64,000 nt of DNA, from positions 848,669,978-848,733,977 of the forward strand of contig NC_090437.1 in assembly GCF_031143425.1 (NCBI RefSeq), given 5' to 3'. Made by a program: the position numbers and the translations under genes. The stretch comes from Pleurodeles waltl (taxonomy: Eukaryota; Chordata; Amphibia; Caudata; Salamandridae). The notes under the pieces are model-generated. The model was not told where the DNA came from. It searched no databases and saw only the letters and a program-made list of their open reading frames with translations. Below, piece by piece: positions 51,523 through 60,900 of this stretch; position 1 is the first letter of the stretch, and every line of letters starts with the position of its first letter.

Positions 51523-51578
51523 AAAATGGCGTCGCAGCAAGATGGGCCATAATAGATGCAATGTCATGCAAAATGGCG
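51523..51578 (-). promoter_or_regulatory. Pair of YY1-like sites in LTR
   Basis: CGCCATTTT occurs twice on the sense strand, at 51531-51523 and 51578-51570, and again at the equivalent positions of the other LTR (63752-63744, 63799-63791). It matches the core bound by the host factor YY1, known to act on some retroviral LTRs. Binding here is inferred. Confidence 0.45.
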
Positions 51579-51665
51579 GGATGGCTGCAATGGCTGGTAA
51601 CCGCAATAATAGTTGCAAATGGCTATGATGTCCGGGTAATGGCTGCTTTCTTCTCGTGCACCTGG

Positions 51666-51673
51666 TTTAAATA
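51666..51673 (-). promoter_or_regulatory. Candidate TATA box of LTR
   Basis: Sense strand TATTTAAA. It lies about 600 bases into the LTR and upstream of the candidate polyadenylation signals. A TTTATATAA word near 52125-52135 is an alternative. Confidence 0.35.
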
Positions 51674-52280
51674 GACAACAGTTCAAATCCAGTAGGGTCT
51701 TCCATTGGAGGGTTCATAGGTTAGCTTCAAATTGTCCAATCAAAAACAACAGTTCTCAAGCTTTTACTTAAGCATACATTATCCTTGGAGACGAGTACGC
51801 AAGTTGCAACATTTTATACCAATTAACTCACTTTCAGAGCTTCCATTGTCCGCACCTGCAGATTGACCTTGGAGTAAAGAGAAATATGCCAGGCTGGCAC
51901 GAAACCTTAAGATAAGCATGTGAACGATCTCAGTGGAAAAGTACAGCTTCGAGCAGAAATACACGTTTATTAGCACATTGGAAAAATACGAGCATCTAAA
52001 CCGTGAGACCAGGCAACTAGGCCAAAGCCTCCATTTAAGTCATGCTAAGCTAAAACATTTCTAACAAGCAAATCGTAGCACACGTTTATAATTATGTCGG
52101 ATTAGTGCAATTCTAATACATCACGTTATATAAAGCACGCTTATAAATGTTGGCAAACTACTCTGAGGGCACATTTTGTCCCCGTACAATCTTTATTTGT
52201 TCGGTTAAAGTCACACATGATTATTGCAGCACTACGTTTAAGCGTAAATAAATCAAAACCTTCATTTTCTGCTTCATCAA

Positions 52281-52290
52281 TCCCTCCTCT
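52281..52290 (-). other. Polypurine tract
   Basis: The sense strand reads AGAGGAGGGA, then one T, then the LTR start TGATGAAG. Plus-strand DNA priming in retroviruses uses such a tract directly upstream of the 3' LTR. It lies about 40 bases after the env stop codon. Confidence 0.8.
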
Positions 52291-52338
52291 GATGACTACT
52301 TGTCATCACACCAAATTATTCCCACAAATTTTATTCCA

Positions 52339-53958
52339 TTAAAATTCTGTCAGTTCTCTTTTCCTTTTAATTCCCCTAGTTTTCGCTTTGTATTCTTCTG
52401 CCATTCTTTTCATTATTTTCTCTTCCTTCCTTCTTTTAATTCTTTCCATAATCATTATTATTCCCCAAATTCCAAAAATGCAAATCAGTACTATTAATAT
52501 TCCCTGTATTATTTTTAGCAATATTCCATTCCAAATTCCCCCAATCCAATTTCCCACTGAAGCAAGTCCTTTTCCAACCTTCTCCCACACTCCTGGTTCT
52601 TTCAATTCCTTCAAATCTGCACTCTCCTTTGTTAGATTAGCAAGCATAGTTTTAATCTTCACACTATTGTCTGGAATATACGTACAACAGTGTCGTGCAC
52701 CAAGCATTTTGCAAACGCCGCCATCCTTTGCTAAAAGAATGTCTAAGGCAGGCCTATTTTGAAGAGTCATAGCTCTTTCCGCTGCAAGTTCAGCATCTAT
52801 CAGGATTATAGCACCTGAAAACTTTGTCAACATGTTATCCACTATAGTAGACAACTTTCTTATTTTGATGGAATTCAACACAACTCCCAATGAAGGAATC
52901 ATGGCTCCAAATATATCTCCTACCACAGCAGCTGCGGTCTCTCTTTTCTGGATACGATGGGATCCAGATGTCTTTTGAATCATCGATAGGTCATCCAGTT
53001 GATAAACTTTTGAGAACACTATACCCAAATAACATCTCCCCCACCATCCTTTCGGAAGACGATAATAGGCATTATACCCACAAATGTAATATACACCTGG
53101 AATGACAGGGTCAAGTCCGTTCATCATGAATGTCCATTTGGCCTTAAAGATAAACGTATGTTTACACTCACTCGCTCCTACAAAAATGTTATCATAATAA
53201 GATTCACCTCGATATATACAAAATTTCCCTACATGCCAAGCATCTAAAGCTATTCTCCCTTGTGTCTTTATTGCGGCAAAATCATAATTGTCTACTGAAG
53301 TTCTCTTATGTAGCTCTTTTTCTAATTTCGCATTCATTTGTGCCCTTCTATCATCTGAGCGATCTAAAAAGCTTATTTCTACTGCAGAGAGCGAGCAGGT
53401 AAGATTTTCCCTATGAGCGTGAGCCGTTTCAAAAGGTTGCATTGGCTCGAAAAATTCCCTCATTATTTTAGCATCCCAATCTTTAGCAATCTGGCTTAGC
53501 TGCGCTATTATAGGAACATATGCAAAGGTAACATCATAATTTGAGTAAAAATACTGTATGTTAGTTTGACCATAAAATCTAGACATTACTATACTACATG
53601 TAATCCCGTATGTAAGAGGCATGTGGTGATAAGTCACCCCTTCCTTTACTGATGTCGGTATCTGTGTACACACATAGCAATCTTTCGCATCCATAGTCTC
53701 AACATATTCTGTTAGCAAGCGATAGAAAACATTATACGAAAGTTCTTTCTTATCATGCAAGAGCCTCTCATCTAATTCTAGTCTTTTCAATGCGGTTAGT
53801 TCAGTGACAGTAACAGGAGCAAAAGTAGAAGCATCAATTCTCTCATTCTCACCCTTACCATGCATTCCAAGTACAATTGCCATTATTATTAGTACACATG
53901 CAATTATCAAGCCTATACACACGTATTTACAATATTTCTTTCTACTGTTTTGCGTCAT
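52339..53958 (-). CDS. env: Retroviral envelope glycoprotein, intact frame (539 aa)
   Basis: Env mediates receptor binding and membrane fusion. The frame has an ATG start, with an in-frame stop eight codons upstream. A hydrophobic segment at residues 14-32, after a short basic N-terminus, would act as signal sequence or anchor. CYVC at 94-97 matches the CxxC motif of gamma-type surface subunits. A dibasic KR at 338-339 (RIQKR) precedes a hydrophobic, alanine-rich stretch from 340 that fits a cleaved fusion peptide, though the P4 residue is I, so it is not a perfect furin site. The segment LQNRPALDILLAKDGG (399-414) corresponds to the conserved heptad/immunosuppressive-type region, followed by cysteines 416, 424 and 425. 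The membrane span is about 481-503, with a basic 36-residue tail. Only two N-glycosylation sequons (185, 441) are present, few for an Env. No breaks seen. Confidence 0.9.
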   Translation of the reverse strand: MTQNSRKKYCKYVCIGLIIACVLIIMAIVLGMHGKGENERIDASTFAPVTVTELTALKRLELDERLLHDKKELSYNVFYRLLTEYVETMDAKDCYVCTQIPTSVKEGVTYHHMPLTYGITCSIVMSRFYGQTNIQYFYSNYDVTFAYVPIIAQLSQIAKDWDAKIMREFFEPMQPFETAHAHRENLTCSLSAVEISFLDRSDDRRAQMNAKLEKELHKRTSVDNYDFAAIKTQGRIALDAWHVGKFCIYRGESYYDNIFVGASECKHTFIFKAKWTFMMNGLDPVIPGVYYICGYNAYYRLPKGWWGRCYLGIVFSKVYQLDDLSMIQKTSGSHRIQKRETAAAVVGDIFGAMIPSLGVVLNSIKIRKLSTIVDNMLTKFSGAIILIDAELAAERAMTLQNRPALDILLAKDGGVCKMLGARHCCTYIPDNSVKIKTMLANLTKESADLKELKEPGVWEKVGKGLASVGNWIGGIWNGILLKIIQGILIVLICIFGIWGIIMIMERIKRRKEEKIMKRMAEEYKAKTRGIKRKRELTEF

Positions 53959-54211
53959 GATCTGTATAGAATCAGAGAGCTAGAAGCACCTATAAAATTA
54001 TTTAGCAATTCAGTTACAAAGCTGAACGAGCGCAATGTTCACACAGTCTTCTTCAGGAGGCCAGTCACTTATCGGTCAGCAGCATTTGTCTCAATTCGGC
54101 AATAACTCAGTCTTTTATCAGTTCAGCAAACGTCTCATCCGGTTTAGCAATGTCTCAGCTGGTTGTTTGTACCACGTTGGATTGTAGCAAGCAATGTCAT
54201 TTGTCACCCTT

Positions 54212-54997
54212 TCAATCAACAGAGTCCATAAAACTTTTCTTTTCTATTGGTATCTCTTCTTCTTCGTTCTCGAGGCTTAGAGATACAAACTCGTCAGTCC
54301 AATCGTCATGAACTACATATGCCCATTCAGGACCGGAATATCTTCTGTTCGGTATCCTTTTCCTTTTCAATTTTGCTTCTCTTTTCGATTCTGCTTCGCT
54401 GGTACTTTCCACTTTTGTCAAGTCTTTTTCTTCACTCGGGGATGGTACCACGACAGTTACTTCTTTTCTTTTCTCTTTCACTTTTGGCCTTTCTCCGTCG
54501 TTCAAACTTTCTTCAGTCCTTTGTTTTGTTGGTGATATACTTAGTCTCCTCTTTGCACCATGTCCATTTGATGGACCTGCGATCTTTTCTGAGAAAGCTT
54601 GAACCTTTTCGTTCTGTTCTGCTTTGTCCCCTCCTTCTGGGGAATCAATCACGTTCTCTTTTTTTTTCTCTGTATCGTCTGCTTCTGGGAAAGCCTTCCT
54701 CTTATCAGGCTCTACTGCTTTTTCACCTTTTTCGAGCCCTTCGTCACCGTTACTTTCTTCAGGCTCTTTATCACTTTCAGCTACTTCAGGTTCCTTGTCA
54801 CCTTCAGCTGCTTCAGGCTCTTTGCTACCCTCAGCTGCTTCAGGCTCTTTGTCACCTTCAGCTGCTTCGTCGCTGTCTGAACTTTCTCCTTGGTCTTCCC
54901 CAAGTGAGTTGGTCTCTTCGTCCTCAGAGAATATCTCTCTCTCTTCCGTTCCTGCCTGTTCGCTTTCAGTTCGGTTTTGCTCTGTCTCAGCACTGTT
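54212..54997 (-). CDS. Acidic open frame between pol and env, overlapping pol; unknown function
   Basis: The open frame runs from just after a stop at 54998-55000 to a TGA at 54212-54214, about 261 codons, and overlaps the last 217 bases of pol in the -1 frame. There is no ATG before the last few codons (codon 54652-54650 is GTG), so expression would need splicing from an upstream start, frameshifting from pol, or a non-ATG start. The N-terminal part is E/D-rich and holds 9-residue repeats of the type AAEGDKEPE. The middle has basic clusters (AKRRLSISPTKQR and KLKRKRIPNRR) that look like nuclear-localisation signals, and the end has the less repetitive stretch YSGPEWAYVVHDDWTDEF, then an EEEE run. 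I do not recognise the family. The position suits a regulatory accessory gene. Chance openness or a decayed part of pol remain possible. Confidence 0.5.
   Translation of the reverse strand, partial: NSAETEQNRTESEQAGTEEREIFSEDEETNSLGEDQGESSDSDEAAEGDKEPEAAEGSKEPEAAEGDKEPEVAESDKEPEESNGDEGLEKGEKAVEPDKRKAFPEADDTEKKKENVIDSPEGGDKAEQNEKVQAFSEKIAGPSNGHGAKRRLSISPTKQRTEESLNDGERPKVKEKRKEVTVVVPSPSEEKDLTKVESTSEAESKREAKLKRKRIPNRRYSGPEWAYVVHDDWTDEFVSLSLENEEEEIPIEKKSFMDSVD
54752..54866 (-). repeat. 27-bp tandem repeat at the pol/accessory overlap
   Basis: Units start at 54780, 54807 and 54834 with an exact 27-bp period, and a degraded one lies below 54780. Because 27 is a multiple of three, both overlapping frames stay open across units. 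The pol stop (54781-54783) lies in one unit, where the neighbouring units have CAG. Confidence 0.85.
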
Positions 54998-57900
54998 TTA
55001 TCAGGCACTGGCAGTTTCAGCGCTTCAACTTCCTCATCTGTGGGACACAACACTTTCTTTGTGTGACTGGCGTGAATCCAGTTGGGAACCCCCGCGCACT
55101 TCACAGCGGTAGTTGTCGTCAGGATCACTTGGAAAGGGCCTTTCCAACGGGGTTCCAGACACGACTTCCTCACGTGCTTCTTTACCACGACCCAGTCACC
55201 TGCTTTCAGTGCGTGTCCTGGACCTTGGATCGGTGGCAAGGTGGTTGCTTCCACCTGGTGAGAGAAAGAGCGAACCACGTCAGCCAGACCCTTGCAGTAG
55301 TCTAACACCATATCATCTGTAATATTCAAAAGCGCGTTTGCGGGAACTGCAGGAAGTCTCATAGCCCTGCCCATGAGAATTTCGTGCGGAGACAATCCAG
55401 TCTTTCTATCAGGGGTGTTTCTCATTGACATTAGCACCAAGGGCAATGCGTCAGGCCATTTCAAATTTGTCGATGCACATATTTTCGCCATTCTTGATTT
55501 CAGTGTACCATTCATCTGCTCCACCAATCCTGAGGCTTCAGGGCGATAGCTACAATGCAGTTTTTGCTCAATGTTCAGCGCTTCGCAAAGTAACTTTATC
55601 ACCTCGTTATTGAAGTGACTTCCCCTATCTGATTCTAAAGAGATCGGGAATCCGAAACGTGGTATTAACTCCCTCAATAATAGCTTTGCAACTGTAAGGC
55701 TGTCATTTCTACGTGTGGGGTATGCCTCAATCCAGTGACTAAAAATGCACACAATCACCAACACATACTTCAAACCTCCATGCACAGGCATCTCAATGAA
55801 GTCCATCTGCATTCGACTAAACGGGCCACTGGCTCTGCCAATGTGGCTCGCGTTCACAACCGTTCCCTTCTCTGGGTTCATCTGCTGGCAAGTGACACAT
55901 CGATGGCAAACTGCTTCTGCAGCTTGGCGAAATCTGGGGTTAAACCAATCAGTTTTGAACAATCTTATCATGGCATCTCTCCCTAGGTGAGCCTGCCCAT
56001 GATAGAACCGCGCAAGCTGTGATAAGAGACTATTTGGCAAAACAAATTTTCCCTCATTTGAAACCCATAACTCGTCTGGTCTCTTTATACATTGTGATTT
56101 AATCCAGGAGTCTTTTTCATCCTCTCTGACGCTATTCTGTAATGCTTTTAATTCATCTATTGTATCTACGACCTTCAAGGCAAATGCTTCAGCTGGTTCG
56201 AGTTCTGGTTCACTTATCGAATTCCATTCATCCCTGAGTAATATACAGTTCAAGGCACAAAATCTTGCAACTTGATCCGCATATGCATTTCCCAGAGAAA
56301 CATAGTCCTGTCCTTTTGTATGAGCACTACACTTTACCACTGCAACTTCGGCTGGCATTTGAATGGCGTGTAACAATTCCCTTATTCTCTCCCCGTTTTT
56401 CACTGGGGATCCTGAAGAAGTCAGGAAACCTCTCTGTGACCATAGTTGTCCAAAGTCATGCACAATCCCAAACCCGTACTGGCTATCAGTGTAAATGGTG
56501 ACTTTCATCAATGCAGACAGTTGACATGCTCTTGTAAGGGCTACAAGTTCTGCTACTTGTGCAGAATAGACTCCTTGAAGCCAGCCTGCTTCCAGGACAC
56601 CTGTTACAGTACATACAGCATATCCTGCTTTCAAAATTCCCATCCCATCTCTTAGACATGAAGCATCAACGAAAACAATTTGGTCATTTTCATCAAGCTT
56701 AGTATCCTTAATGTCAGGTCGAGGTTTTGTGCAAAATTCAGTCACCTGAAGGCAGTCATGCTCGACGTCTTCAGCGTTCTCAATTTCAGCATTTTCACCA
56801 GGAAGCAAGGTTGCTGGATTCAACGTGGTGCACCTTTTCAGCTGCACATTCGGTGAGCCCAGAATTATCGTTTCATACCTTGTGAGTCTTGCTCCAGTCA
56901 TGTGTTGCGTTCGAGAGCGAGTCAAAAGTATCTCAACTGAGTGAGGGACCATGACTGTTACTGGGTGTCCCATCACTATTCCTTCACTCTGAGTGAGGCT
57001 GATACCAACTGCTGCTACGGCGCGCAAACACCCTGGGAGTGCTGTAGCAACCGAATCCAAAGTAGCTGAAAAATACGCTACTGGTCTGTTTATGCCACCA
57101 TGGGCTTGAGTCAAGACAGACAAAGAACATGCATCACGTTCATGACAAAACAATGTGAAAGGCTTTGTGTAATCAGGCATACCTAAAGCTGGAGCCCTGC
57201 ACATGCATTCTTTCAATTCAATAAAAGCATCCATCTCATCTCCTTTCAACTCAATTTGGTCCAAGGCATCCTTCTGGGTCAGTTTCAGTAGAGGCTTTGC
57301 TAGAGTCGAGAAGTTGGGAATCCACTGGCGACAATAGCCCACCATTCCCAAAAACTTCCTCACCTCCCTCCTTGTCTTTGGTGGACTCATTTGAAGTACA
57401 CTCGTTATTCTTTCCTTCATTATTTTCCGTGACCCTTTCTCTATCTGGTGACCCAAGTATTTCACTTTCCTCTGACAGAACTGCAATTTGGAAGGAGACA
57501 CCTTATGTCCATTCCTCCCCAAATGGTTCAACAGAGCAATGGTATCTGCTGTGCAGCCACTTTCTGTCTTTGATGCAATCAGTAAGTCATCAATGTACTG
57601 TACTAGAGTTGACTCGAATGGCAATTCTAATTCTTCCAAATCTTTCTTTAGGATCTGATTGAAGATTGACGGTGACTCAGAAAACCCTTGAGGAATTCGA
57701 CACCAACTGTACACTCTGTCTAAGAATTTGAAACAAAAGAGGAATTGGCTGTCCTCATGAAGAGGCACAGAAAAGAATGCTTGTGACAAGTCGATGACTG
57801 AGAACCACTCGGCATCGCAAGGGACTTGAAACATTATCACAGCTGGATTCGGTACGACAGGGCAGCATTTAATTATGATGTCATTTATTTTCCTCAAGTC

Positions 57901-60900
57901 CTGCACAATTCGAACCTTTCCACTTGGCTTTATTAGTCCCATGATTGGTGAATTACATGGACTGCTTAACACTTCTTTCAGTACTCCCTGCTTTACAAAT
58001 TCGTCAATGAGTTGGGCAACTTTCATGAGGGTGTCTTGTGCCATGTGGTATTGTGGGGTCTGGGGAAAGATTGCATTGGGCTTTACAGTCACTTTCACTG
58101 GTTCCACTCCTTTCATCAATCCCACCTCTTTCCCTGTCATATCCCACACTTCCTTTCCGACTGTTTCCCGTAATTCGGCTGGAATATCTTCTTCAGTTAT
58201 CATCGGGAAAAAGCAAATCAGGGGATACTCTTCATCGACAGTTTCCATCTCATCCCCCTCTATACTGTCCTCTTCTTCCCCATCACTGCTCGTCTGAATT
58301 TTAATTCCCTCGTTCGAACACATAATCGAACAACCCAATTTGCACAATAGGTCTCTCCCTAACAGTGCTATCGGGCTTGAGTCACATACCACAAATTGGT
58401 GTAACCCTTGATAGTTACCAATGCTGACTGGTACCGGATCTGTAATTGGGTTTGTCAGGTGTCTGTTTGCTACTCCCACCACTTGAACTGTCCTCCTTGA
58501 GAGTGGCAAATTTGGTACTTCAATGCTCTTAACGGTTGAACGTGTTGCTCCTGTGTCAACCAGGAATGAGACACGATGACCCATTACTCTTCCCTCCACG
58601 TACGGACCCTTTTGATCAACTTCCAAGGATGCTGCAAGCACACAATCTCCTTCCTCTCCTGAACTTTCACTCTCCCATACATTGTTTATTCCACTCTCAC
58701 TGTGTAGTGGGAACTGTTGTACGGTGCCATTTGTACTCATTACCTGACCCGAGACCTGTGGAGGAACCATCACTTGCTGCTGACTCATTGGCGCCAAAGG
58801 TATTTGCATTTGCTGATTAGGTACCATGGGTAACTGCTGTTGCATTGGCTGCATTTGCGTCATCTGCATACGAGGCATCTGCATCTGCTGCGGCTGCATA
58901 GGTTGTAATCCCTGCAACTGATTTACGGTCTGAAAATTTGGGCTTGGACCTCTCATTTTCGGTCCCCTCATTGTCTGAAATGCATTGACATCATTGTTTT
59001 GCTGACCAACACCTGCACCTTCCTGCACCACCATCGGGCACTCGCGTTTCCAATGACCGACAATTCCGCACACGTGACACGGCATCACCTTCTTCATTGC
59101 CTGCACACCATTCACAACAGTGTTCAAATCCGGTCCATTATTCACAAAACCTCCTCTGCCTCTGCCTCTGGCCTGTGGCTGAAACGCCATGTTTCCCTGC
59201 AACTGCGGCTGCGGTTGCGGTACCTGCTGTTGGAACCCTTGCATCCCTTGCAAACCTTGTAAACCTGTCTGACCTGCTTTAAGCTGCATCATCATCACCT
59301 TCTCTTTCAACCTTTTCTGTTTCACTTTAATTTCGTTGCTACAGTATTTCGCATAATTCAACACCTCATCAATCGGTTTCGACTGCCAGCAAATCAAATG
59401 CGACTTTATCATCTGACTTATCTCAGGTCTCAGCCCTTCCACATATCTGAACACAAAATGAAGCATGTCCTTCGCCTCTATTGTTTCCGTGCCGCTGTAG
59501 TTCTTAAACGCCTTCAACAACCTCTCATAGTAACTATGAATCGACTCTTTAGCCTCTTGGGCAGTTCGATCGATCTTCTGCCAATCTACATTTTTCGCGG
59601 CAACCTTCGTCTTCAGGTGCTCAATCACCTTATAGTACAGGCTCATCACCATAGGTGATGGTGCACCCGTCTCCCTGTCTCTCTCTGGTTCACTCGTCGG
59701 CCAACCTACAGCTCTTTTGCAATCCTCCCACAAATCTGCCGGAACCACAATCTCAAAGAGAGTGTTCAGATCTTCCCAAAGACATTTTGCAAGCTTCACA
59801 AACCTATCAGTCTGCTGATACCATTCAATCGGTTTCTCTCTCAGTTTGGGAAAATCATCCGTAAAAGACTGAATGTCACTTCTGTGCCAGGGTACATGTA
59901 TTAATTTTCCCCCTGCTGTCTCCCTCATTGGTAACATGTTTACTGCTTCGCTACTATGTGGTCTTTTCTCATTGTGCTCTGTAGCACTGTCCCTCCTCTT
60001 TTCCTTTCTCTTTACCCACCTACTTTCCCACTTGTCCAAACACCTCCACACTTGTGCACTCTGCAGCAATTCTCTAAGGTGCGCCTTCATGCCTGCTGAC
60101 CTCATGTGTTCAAAATCTGTGGTCCCAAAATCCAATCTATAGCTCCTGCTCAAGTGTTTTGTCTTGTCTATGTCAACCCCGTTTTTGTCAGCTATTTCTT
60201 GCAAACTTTTATGTACCTTATTCACTTCTTTCGTAATCCTTGGGCATAGGTATCTCAGCTCTTCTTCCGAGTAGGACTCTAACCTATTCACACCCATAGT
60301 CCCTTCCACCAATTCTTGTGCTTCTATGTTCAACCTCATCCTATTCATATAATCTTCTCCCTTCCCACTGTCTGAGCTTTGTGTGTAATTCAAACTGTTG
60401 AACCACTGTGTCAGCTGTTGCGCATTCAACCCCATCAGTGTAGCGTTCACATCGACTGCCATTGATGGTTGCGGCAACTTTTCAGTGTTCGATGACAGAG
60501 GTATTATCAGTGGGGGACTCGACCTCACCAGTGTCGACTGAGCACATATGGGACTAAACTCCATCAAGGACCCAGATCCATTTGGCTGAGCCGCTATAGG
60601 AGTTATCCCTGGAGTGTTTTCTATGCACCTCCTTTCGGTCCCATTCTGCAGCATTGATCCCTGACCGCTCATACCTAAGTTAGGCTGACTGTACAGAGGT
60701 ACCGGTGGACCTACAGTAATGGGTAGTGATATCGCATCTGGGTTTTGTCCATTTCCCACGTTCTGAGGCACGTTCATTCCCACACTATGGGTCATCATTG
60801 CCGGCATGCCCATCTGGCTCCCCGTCATCTGAGCATGTGCTGTTCCCCCCTGCATCTGCTTTTGAGGCATCAAAAACTGTGTTGATTCAGCTTGTGCCAA

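Larger units (their letters stand above)
50640..52279 (-). repeat. 3' LTR of the retrovirus (1640 bp)
   Basis: Its outer edge (50640) is where similarity to the second LTR begins, at TGATAGAGC. Its inner edge is next to the polypurine tract at 52281. The ends are TGAT...ATCA. Candidate signals on the sense (minus) strand are a TATTTAAA box at 51666-51673, AATAAA at 50882-50887 and 50863-50868, and a pair of CGCCATTTT motifs. It also contains an imperfect direct repeat of GGTACCGTTTC(TC)GATC at 51324-51366. The exact U3/R/U5 borders cannot be set from sequence alone. Confidence 0.9.

Noticed and set aside
51319..51618. 99-codon minus-strand frame inside the LTR, present in both LTRs
   Set aside because: LTR identity alone explains its presence twice; there is no domain, and it overlaps an equally long antisense frame. 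It cannot be excluded as an LTR-encoded peptide but is unsupported.
54247..55305. 352-codon plus-strand open frame
   Set aside because: It is antisense to the end of pol and the acidic frame; its codon content is explained by the coding bias of the minus-strand frames.
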